This document shows positions 1 to 5,009 of a stretch of 9,786 nucleotides of DNA, in pieces (position 1 is the first letter of the stretch; the number at the start of each line of letters is the position of its first letter). The position numbers and the translations under genes were made by a program. The stretch covers positions 1 to 9,786 of the forward strand of contig JAVFAR010000102.1 in the NCBI GenBank assembly GCA_034002365.1, written 5' to 3'. The notes under the pieces were generated by a model. It was given only the letters and a program-made list of their open reading frames with translations. It was not told the DNA's origin and did not search any database. The stretch comes from Trichloromonas sp034002365 (lineage in GTDB: Bacteria; Desulfobacterota; Desulfuromonadia; Desulfuromonadales; Trichloromonadaceae).

Positions 1-1
1 C

Positions 2-463
2 AAAATCAAACCCAACCCCCCTCAATCCCCCCTTGTCAGGGGGGAGGTACTAGCTCCCTCCCTGATAAGGGAGGGCGGGGGGGAGGGTTCGCCTCCCTTT
101 CTTCCCTACGATAAAAAACTGACTGAGCTTGCCCGCCAAAATCGCAGTAACCCTACTAAGGCTGAACTGACGATCTGGCGTGAAATCCTCCGCAAAAGGC
201 AATTCGCTCGGTTTAAATTCCTGCGTCAGAAACCAATCGGTGGATATATCGTAGATTTCTACTGCGCGGAATTGCGCCTTGTCGTAGAAATCGACGGCGA
301 GAGTCATGCGGAAACCATTGAATACGACGCCGAACGAACGAAATTTCTTAACTCGCTTGGTTTACAGGTAATCAGATATACGAACGATGAGGTGCTACGC
401 AACCTTGCCGGCGTTTACGACGATTTGATGCGTCAGCTTCTGCTTGAGGAGGCCAAACAATGA
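2..463 (+). CDS. DUF559 / PD-(D/E)XK-like endonuclease-domain protein, 5' end unresolved
   Basis: The frame is open from base 2 to the TGA at 461-463. The DUF559 domain occupies about 101-460 (120 codons), starts with LPYDKKLTELARQ and includes RFKFLRQKPIGGYIVDFY. DUF559 is a Vsr-related restriction-endonuclease-like fold. Candidate active-site residues are the Asp at codon 254, the Glu at 287 and the Asp at 293 in VVEIDGESH, with a His at 305. The substrate and biological role of this family are not established. No in-frame ATG or GTG lies between base 2 and the domain, and the TTG at 272 would cut off half the domain. The start is therefore beyond the left edge, non-canonical, or lost. The N-terminal part reads through three palindromes (26-97), giving peptides such as SPLVRGE and PSLIREG. 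G+C is clearly lower than in the genes to the right, which suggests separate origin. It overlaps the next small gene by ATGA. Confidence 0.75.
   Translation, partial: KIKPNPPQSPLVRGEVLAPSLIREGGGEGSPPFLPYDKKLTELARQNRSNPTKAELTIWREILRKRQFARFKFLRQKPIGGYIVDFYCAELRLVVEIDGESHAETIEYDAERTKFLNSLGLQVIRYTNDEVLRNLAGVYDDLMRQLLLEEAKQ
26..45. repeat. Perfect palindrome, 8-bp stem, TGTC loop
   Basis: TCCCCCCT pairs with AGGGGGGA around the 4-nt loop TGTC. It lies in the open nuclease frame and reads SPLVRGE. It shares architecture and reading phase with the palindrome at 56-75, whose stem starts exactly 30 nt later. There is no T-run after it, so it does not look like a terminator. Confidence 0.8.
56..75. 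repeat. Perfect palindrome, 8-bp stem, GATA loop
   Basis: CCCTCCCT pairs with AGGGAGGG around the loop GATA. It reads PSLIREG in the nuclease frame, matching the SPLVRGE of the 26-45 palindrome position by position (Leu, Val/Ile and Arg align). This indicates two diverged copies of one palindromic unit. Confidence 0.8.
81..97. repeat. Third short inverted repeat, 6-bp stem
   Basis: GGGAGG (81-86) pairs with CCTCCC (92-97) around GTTCG. It directly follows the two longer palindromes and ends four bases before the start of the DUF559 domain. It is weaker than the other two and could be chance in such G/C-biased sequence. Confidence 0.5.
446..452 (+). promoter_or_regulatory. Strong Shine-Dalgarno for the small gene at 460
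   Basis: GAGGAGG lies 7 nt before the ATG at 460, inside the end of the nuclease gene. Together with the ATGA overlap it argues that 460 is a genuine start and that the two genes were translated as a coupled pair. Confidence 0.7.
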
Positions 464-644
464 ACACCAAGAGAAAAAGCACCCCTTCCCCGGAAGGACA
501 ACGGCAGTTGGACGCGCTACGTCAGGCCGTCGGCAAGACGCTGAGAAAAAGCGACGGCTGGGGCAGTACGCCGTTACCTGGAAGGACGGCAAGCCCGTGG
601 TTCAGGGCGAGGATGCGCCGGGCGCGAACAACGACACCCGTTGA
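460..644 (+). pseudogene. Small conserved-type hypothetical protein, split by a frameshift near 543-550
   Basis: The gene starts at ATG 460 after a strong GAGGAGG and first reads MNTKRKSTPSPEGQRQLDAL, then RQAVGKTL. The rest of the protein is found in the -1 frame: KKRRLGQYAVTWKDGKPVV, then QGEDAPGANNDTR and the TGA at 642-644. Adding one base at about 543-550 joins the halves into a 61-residue basic protein. A G restored at 543 (CTGGAG) gives TLEKKRRLGQY; an extra A in the A5 run gives TLRKKRRLGQY. I recall small proteins with a similar LGQYAV-W-DGKPV core in related bacteria, but know no function. Read without correction, the first frame runs to the TGA at 706-708 with an arginine-rich tail that looks out of frame. 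A real mutation, a sequencing error and slippage on AAA at 547-549 are all possible; I favour a one-base deletion. Confidence 0.6.
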
Positions 645-732
645 CCGAGAATGCCGGACTGTCCGTAATCGACCTGCGGTGGTGGGTCTTGATGCGGTAG
701 TTTATTGAAGAAATCGTTCGTTGGAGATGAAT

Positions 733-761
733 CGGGGCGCTTCAGGCGCCCCGTTCTTTTT
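733..761 (+). terminator. Rho-independent terminator
   Basis: CGGGGCGC (733-740) and GCGCCCCG (746-753) form a perfect 8-bp stem around TTCAG, followed by TTCTTTTT (754-761). The T-run is on the right, so it ends rightward transcripts from the nuclease/small-gene pair, about 90 nt after the small gene's stop. It overlaps the 3' end of the convergent transporter gene: that gene's stop codon (742-744) sits in the loop, and the T-run encodes its final Gln-Lys-Glu on the other strand. Leftward, no strong T-run follows the hairpin. Confidence 0.85.
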
Positions 762-1656
762 GGCAGGCGGCGCGGCCGGGACAGTCAGGGCGTTGGCAGG
801 GTTCGATGTGGATGGTGACGTCGGCGCCGAGGATTTCGGCTTCGATGCGTTTTTCCAGACGGTCGGCGATGTTATGGGAGGCTTCCACGGTCAGGTGTTT
901 GCAGATGTTGAGGTGAAAATCCATGATTTTCTGGGAGCCGGCCCGGCGGGTGCGGAGATTGTGGTAGCCGATGCGCTCGCCTGGATAGTTCTCGATCAGC
1001 GCGGCGATCTTGTCGCGGATCTCCTCGGGCAGTTCCTCGTCGAGGACGTCGCGCAGGCCGTGGCGCAGCAGTTTCACCGCCTCGCCGAGAATGTAGAGAC
1101 CGACGAGCAGGGAGAGGACGGGGTCGAGCCAGGGGATGTTCACGAACTGGATGATGAGAAGTCCGGCGAGCAGGGCCAGGTTGGTGTAGACGTCCATGGC
1201 GAAGTGCAGGGAATCGGCCGCCAGTGCCGAGGAGTCGGTTTGCCGGGCGATCTTGCGCAGATAGCGGGTGATGGCGAGGGAGGCGGCGGTGCTCACCAGC
1301 AGCGCGGCGATGCCGCCGCCCAGGGCGGTGAGTTCGGGTCCGGCGAGAAGCCGCCGCACTGACTCGAAGATGATCCAGGCGCCGGAGAGGGTGATGACCA
1401 GAGCCTGGATGATGGTGGCGAGGGTTTCGTATTTGCCGTGGCCGAAGGGGTGGGTCTGGTCCGCCGGCTGGTCGGCCTGGCGGATGGCCAGGTAGTTGAC
1501 CCCCGACATGAGGATATCGAGCAGGCTGTCGACGGCCGAGGCGAGCACGGCCATGGAGCCGGTGAGAATGCCGGTGACGAGCTTGAGCAGCGCCAGACCG
1601 GCGGCGGTGGCGATGGAGGCGCGGGCGGCGCGCAGCTTGAGGCGGGCGTGAGCCAT
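742..1656 (-). CDS. Cation diffusion facilitator (FieF/YiiP-like divalent metal exporter)
   Basis: This 304-aa inner-membrane protein probably exchanges protons for Zn2+, Fe2+ or related divalent metals to export them. Six hydrophobic segments lie at about 14-32, 36-57, 79-100, 109-133, 151-170 and 175-197, followed by a cytoplasmic domain. The transport site is complete: Asp43 and Asp47 in SAVDSLLD, with His151 and Asp155 in SLHFAMD. FieF has the same Asp-Asp/His-Asp set two residues later. Asp66, His69 and His73 in DQTHPFGHGKYE match the FieF loop site, and DVTIHIEPC matches the C-terminal metal site. The tail adds a CX4CX5C pattern. I chose the ATG at 1654-1656, 8 nt after the upstream stop, because it keeps the FieF numbering; a TTG at 1681-1683 would add nine residues and overlap the upstream gene. 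No clear ribosome site is seen, so coupling to the upstream gene is likely. Metal choice cannot be settled from sequence. Confidence 0.93.
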   Translation of the reverse strand: MAHARLKLRAARASIATAAGLALLKLVTGILTGSMAVLASAVDSLLDILMSGVNYLAIRQADQPADQTHPFGHGKYETLATIIQALVITLSGAWIIFESVRRLLAGPELTALGGGIAALLVSTAASLAITRYLRKIARQTDSSALAADSLHFAMDVYTNLALLAGLLIIQFVNIPWLDPVLSLLVGLYILGEAVKLLRHGLRDVLDEELPEEIRDKIAALIENYPGERIGYHNLRTRRAGSQKIMDFHLNICKHLTVEASHNIADRLEKRIEAEILGADVTIHIEPCQRPDCPGRAACQKERGA

Positions 1657-1664
1657 GGCCGGGT

Positions 1665-2174
1665 TCAGTCTTTCAGGGGGCAACGGGCCCGCCAGGCGTC
1701 GTACCCCTCTTTTTCGATGGCCCAGAAGCTGTCGATGCGCTCGCGGTAGAAGCCGAGTTCGGCGCAGGCCCCCTCGATGGCGGCGACCCGATCGGCGGTC
1801 ATCAGGTCGCGCTCGCGGCAGAAGGCGGCGAAGGCGAGAATCCCTTCGAGGATGCCGGTGAGCTCTAGAAGGTTCGGTTCCATGTTGCGGATAATGTACC
1901 AGTGGCCGCCGAAGCGGCGCACCTCTTGGGCGGTGAGATCAAAAGGGCTGATCCGGACTTCGGGGATGAGGTATTCGCAAAGAAAATAACTGGCGCCGTA
2001 GCAGAGGCGGCTGGCCTCTTCGGCGGGCAGTTCATGGGCTTCGACGAGATACAGGTAGCAATGGCGCAGCAGCTCGTGACAGAGCCGGTCGGCGCGGATT
2101 TCGTCGTCAAGGCCGGCGATGCGGTAGCTCTCCCGGTCGAGGCAGGGATCGGTCGACTTTGTTGCGGAAGACAT
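1665..2174 (-). CDS. Conserved-type hypothetical protein, 169 aa
   Basis: I do not recognise a named family. The protein is soluble and acidic, with no signal peptide or membrane segment. It looks largely helical and is rich in aromatic residues and cysteine (Cys11, 32, 39, 58 and 66 in the first half, with His33 and His38 close by). The segment GGHWYIIRNMEPNLLELTGI resembles uncharacterised Geobacter-type proteins as I remember them, but I cannot attach a function. The ATG has AGGAG 5 nt upstream and a promoter-like sequence just beyond. The stop is 8 nt before the transporter start, so the two genes form a leftward operon. A role in metal homeostasis would rest only on that neighbour. The cysteine/histidine cluster could bind a metal, but no classical motif is complete. 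Confidence 0.8.
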   Translation of the reverse strand: MSSATKSTDPCLDRESYRIAGLDDEIRADRLCHELLRHCYLYLVEAHELPAEEASRLCYGASYFLCEYLIPEVRISPFDLTAQEVRRFGGHWYIIRNMEPNLLELTGILEGILAFAAFCRERDLMTADRVAAIEGACAELGFYRERIDSFWAIEKEGYDAWRARCPLKD

Positions 2175-2179
2175 GGGAA

Positions 2180-2184
2180 CTCCT
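2180..2184 (-). promoter_or_regulatory. Shine-Dalgarno of the 169-aa gene
   Basis: On the minus strand AGGAG lies 5 nt before the ATG at 2174. It supports that start. Confidence 0.65.
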
Positions 2185-2201
2185 GTTGGGGTTGGGGCTT
2201 C

Positions 2202-2230
2202 CTATTAGCATTCCGGTCGGCGCCGGTCAA
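2202..2230 (-). promoter_or_regulatory. Putative sigma-70 promoter of the hypothetical-transporter operon
   Basis: On the minus strand TTGACC (2225-2230) is separated by 17 nt from TAATAG (2202-2207), with a TG one base before the latter as in extended -10 elements. Transcription would begin near 2195, giving a leader of about 20 nt that includes the AGGAG. The -35 matches consensus at 5 of 6 positions; the -10 is weak (3 of 6). Confidence 0.45.
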
Positions 2231-2274
2231 GGTTTTTGCGGGATGCGAGACGGTTGCGAGCGCCCCGGAAAAAG

Positions 2275-2303
2275 TTTACACCGCCCATGGCCTCTGCTAA
2301 CAT
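2275..2303 (+). promoter_or_regulatory. Putative sigma-70 promoter of the mutS operon
   Basis: TTTACA (2275-2280; 5 of 6 to consensus) and TAACAT (2298-2303; 4 of 6) are 17 nt apart. Transcription would start near 2310, leaving a leader of about 80 nt before mutS. It stands back to back with the leftward promoter, with 44 bp between the two -35 boxes. Confidence 0.55.
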
Positions 2304-2335
2304 AACCAAGATTAATTTTCGGCTGGAAAGAAAGG

Positions 2336-2356
2336 CGGGGAGACGCCCCGGTTTTT
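2336..2356 (+). promoter_or_regulatory. Hairpin plus T-run in the mutS leader (possible attenuator)
   Basis: CGGGG (2336-2340) and CCCCG (2346-2350) form a 5-bp stem around AGACG, followed by GTTTTT (2351-2356). This has the layout of a short intrinsic terminator, but it lies between the proposed start of transcription and the mutS ATG. It could lower read-through into the operon or be incidental. A competing 4-bp GGCG/CGCC pairing overlaps it. I recognise no known riboswitch class here. Confidence 0.4.
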
Positions 2357-2390
2357 CCAACGCTTCGAGCAAGGCGAGGTTGATAGCGGC

Positions 2391-5006
2391 ATGACCGGCG
2401 GCACCCCCATGATGCGGCAGTACCTGGAAATCAAGGAACAATATCCTGACGCCATCCTCTTTTTCCGCCTCGGCGATTTCTACGAAATGTTCCTCGACGA
2501 CGCCGTTACCGCCTCCCGCGTCCTCGACATCACCCTGACTTCCCGCAACAAGGGGGCGGCCGAGGAAGTTCCCCTCTGCGGCATCCCCTATCACAGCTGT
2601 CAGCCCTATATCGCCCGACTGGTGGAGCATGGGTACAAGGTCGCCATCTGCGAGCAGGTGGAAGACCCGAAGGCGGCCAAGGGGATTGTGCGCCGCGAGG
2701 TGGTGCGCGTCGTCTCCCCCGGGCTGGTGGTCGATACCGATACCCTCGAACCCAAGGAAAACAACTATCTGCTTGCCGTCGCCGTGGGCCGCCCGGGGCG
2801 TTTCGGCCTGGCCGTGGTCGATATCACCACCGGCGAGTTCAGCCTGACGGAAGTCTCCGAGCCGGAAGGCCTGCGCGGCGAACTGCTCCGCTTCAATCCC
2901 CGGGAGGTGCTGCTGGCGGCCGGGGAAGAGGGGGAGTCGTTGCGCAAGGAGCTGGCCGGTATTCTCGACGGCCGCCGCATCGAATGGCTCCCCGGCTGGG
3001 TGCTCGCTCCCGACCGGGCGGAAGGAGCCCTGCGCGCCGCTTTCGACGATGCTCCCCTGGAAGCCTTCGGTTGCGCCGGGCTGACCGGGGCGATCCGCGC
3101 CGCCGGCGCCGTTCTTTATTATCTGGAAGAAACGCAAAAAGGGTTCCTGCCCCATCTGCGTCCGCCGACCACCAGCCAGGGCGGCGATTTCATGGTGATC
3201 GACGAGGCGACCCGCCGCAACCTGGAGCTGACCGCCACCCTTCACGACGGGCGGCGCAAGGGCTCCCTCCTCGGCGTCCTCGACCGCACCGTCACGGCCA
3301 TGGGCGGTCGCCTGCTGAAGCACTGGATCAATCAGCCGCTGCTGCGCATCGAGCCGATCCGGGCGCGGCACGAAGCCGTGGCGGAACTGGTGGAGAGAAG
3401 TCTGCTCCGCGACGAGCTGCGCGCGGCCCTGGACGGCGTTTACGATCTGGAGCGGCTCAACGGCAAGATTTCCATGGCTCACGCCAACGCCAAGGATTTG
3501 ACGGCGCTGCGCGCTTCCCTGGAGCGGCTGCCCGGGCTCATCGACCTTCTCGCCGCGTGCGAAAGCCCGCGTCTGGTCGAACTGCGCCGGAAAATCGACC
3601 CCCTGGAAGAACTCTGTGCCCTTATCGCCGCCGGCATCGTCGACGATCCGCCTTTTGTTCTGCGCGACGGGGGGATCATCCGCGACGGCTTCAACGATGA
3701 ACTGGACGGACTGCGCGCCGTCAGCCGCGAGGGGAAGGGCTGGATCGCCCGCCTGGAGAGCCAGGAGAAGGAGCGCACCGGCATCTCTTCGCTGAAGGTG
3801 CGCTTCAACAAGGTCTTCGGCTATTACATCGAAATCACCCGCAGCCATCTTTCCCGGGTGCCGGAGGACTATCAGCGGCGCCAGACCCTGGCCAACGCCG
3901 AGCGCTACATCACTCCGGCCCTCAAGGAGTACGAGGAGAAGGTGCTGGGGGCCGAGGAGCGCCTGACCCAGCTTGAATTCGATCTCTTCCAGGGGCTGCG
4001 TCAACAGGCGGCGGCTGAAGGGGCGCGCATCCAGGCGACCGCCGCCGCCCTCGCCGAGCTCGATGTCTTCGCGGCGCTGGCCGAATTGGCCCATGAACGG
4101 GATTACGTCCGGCCGGAGATGGACGAAAGCGGCGATCTGGACATCCGCGAGGGGCGGCATCCGGTGATCGAAGCGATGAGCCTGTCCGAGCGCTTCGTCG
4201 CGAATGATGTGCATATGGACACCCGCGAAAATCAGATCCTGATCATCACCGGTCCGAACATGGCGGGCAAGTCGACCTTCATGCGCCAGGTGGCGCTGAT
4301 CGTACTGATGGCGCAGATGGGCAGCCTGGTGCCGGCGAAAGCCGCCCGCATCGGCGTGGTCGACCGGATTTTCACCCGGGTCGGGGCGAGCGACAACCTG
4401 GCCCGCGGCCAGTCGACTTTCATGGTGGAAATGACCGAGGCGGCCAATATCCTCCGTCATGCCACCCCCCGCAGTCTCATCGTTCTCGACGAAATCGGCC
4501 GGGGCACCTCGACCTTTGACGGCCTCAGCATTGCCTGGGCGGTGGCCGAATACCTTCACGACGTGCCCGAGGTGGCGGCCAAGACTCTCTTCGCCACCCA
4601 CTATCACGAACTGATCGATCTGGCCCTGACCCGCGAGCGGGTGCGGAACTGCAATATCGCCGTCAAGGAATGGAACGAACAGATCATCTTCCTGCGCAAG
4701 ATCGTCAAGGGCGGCGCCAGCCATTCCTACGGCATCCAGGTCGCGCGCCTCGCCGGACTCCCCCGGGAAGTGATCGAGCGCGCCCGCGAGGTGCTGAAAA
4801 ATCTCGAATCGGGGGAATTCGAGGGGGAAGGGGAGCCGCGTCTGGCCCGGGGCAAGGGCCGGAAAAAGGCCGTCCCCTCCCCCCAGCTTTCCCTTTTCGA
4901 GAGCGCCGCCGACCCCCTGAGGCAACGGCTGGCGGAACTCGACGTGCAGTGTCTGACTCCCTTACAGGCTTTGAATCTGCTCGATGAACTCAAAGCCCTG
5001 GTGTAA
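2391..5006 (+). CDS. mutS: DNA mismatch repair protein MutS
   Basis: This 871-aa cytoplasmic ATPase recognises mismatches and small loops and starts methyl-independent or MutL-directed repair. The mismatch-binding Phe-X-Glu is Phe30-Tyr31-Glu32 in GDFYEMF. The connector and lever/clamp domains follow to about residue 590. The ATPase has Walker A GPNMAGKS at 621-628, Walker B LIVLDE at 696-701, then GRGTSTFDG and the FATHYHEL segment. Near the C terminus QLSLF (832-836) fits a beta-clamp-binding motif, followed by a conserved LTPLQALNLLDELK tail, so the protein is full length and intact. The ATG at 2391 starts just before the TPMMRQYL typical of MutS N termini; a modest AAGGCGAGG lies about 11 nt upstream. 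It is the first gene of the rightward operon. No mutL is present in the window. Confidence 0.98.
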   Translation: MTGGTPMMRQYLEIKEQYPDAILFFRLGDFYEMFLDDAVTASRVLDITLTSRNKGAAEEVPLCGIPYHSCQPYIARLVEHGYKVAICEQVEDPKAAKGIVRREVVRVVSPGLVVDTDTLEPKENNYLLAVAVGRPGRFGLAVVDITTGEFSLTEVSEPEGLRGELLRFNPREVLLAAGEEGESLRKELAGILDGRRIEWLPGWVLAPDRAEGALRAAFDDAPLEAFGCAGLTGAIRAAGAVLYYLEETQKGFLPHLRPPTTSQGGDFMVIDEATRRNLELTATLHDGRRKGSLLGVLDRTVTAMGGRLLKHWINQPLLRIEPIRARHEAVAELVERSLLRDELRAALDGVYDLERLNGKISMAHANAKDLTALRASLERLPGLIDLLAACESPRLVELRRKIDPLEELCALIAAGIVDDPPFVLRDGGIIRDGFNDELDGLRAVSREGKGWIARLESQEKERTGISSLKVRFNKVFGYYIEITRSHLSRVPEDYQRRQTLANAERYITPALKEYEEKVLGAEERLTQLEFDLFQGLRQQAAAEGARIQATAAALAELDVFAALAELAHERDYVRPEMDESGDLDIREGRHPVIEAMSLSERFVANDVHMDTRENQILIITGPNMAGKSTFMRQVALIVLMAQMGSLVPAKAARIGVVDRIFTRVGASDNLARGQSTFMVEMTEAANILRHATPRSLIVLDEIGRGTSTFDGLSIAWAVAEYLHDVPEVAAKTLFATHYHELIDLALTRERVRNCNIAVKEWNEQIIFLRKIVKGGASHSYGIQVARLAGLPREVIERAREVLKNLESGEFEGEGEPRLARGKGRKKAVPSPQLSLFESAADPLRQRLAELDVQCLTPLQALNLLDELKALV

Positions 5007-5009
5007 ATC

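Noticed and set aside
26..97. Start of a CRISPR array or a transcription terminator
   Set aside because: The repeats are two diverged palindromic units with no equal-length spacers, and no T-run follows either hairpin.
721..1362. Plus-strand frame of 213 codons opposite the metal exporter
   Set aside because: The exporter on the other strand has complete CDF motifs. The plus-strand product is Gly/Asp/Val-rich antisense noise and starts just before the terminator hairpin.
1657..1683. TTG start at 1683 adding nine residues to the metal exporter
   Set aside because: The ATG at 1656 avoids overlap with the upstream gene and keeps the metal-site numbering two residues from FieF. Neither start has a clear ribosome site.
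2287..2394. 35-codon upstream frame whose TGA overlaps the mutS ATG
   Set aside because: The ATGA overlap is tempting, but its ATG lies upstream of the proposed -10 box, it has no ribosome site, and its product (MASANITKINFRLERKAGRR...) is unremarkable. It would only matter if transcription starts further upstream.
2205..4925. Very long minus-strand open frame (906 codons) opposite mutS
   Set aside because: It is antisense to an intact mutS with all motifs. Its protein is full of Gly/Ala/His/Gln stretches with no domain, as expected when G/C-rich codon bias suppresses stops in the opposite frame.
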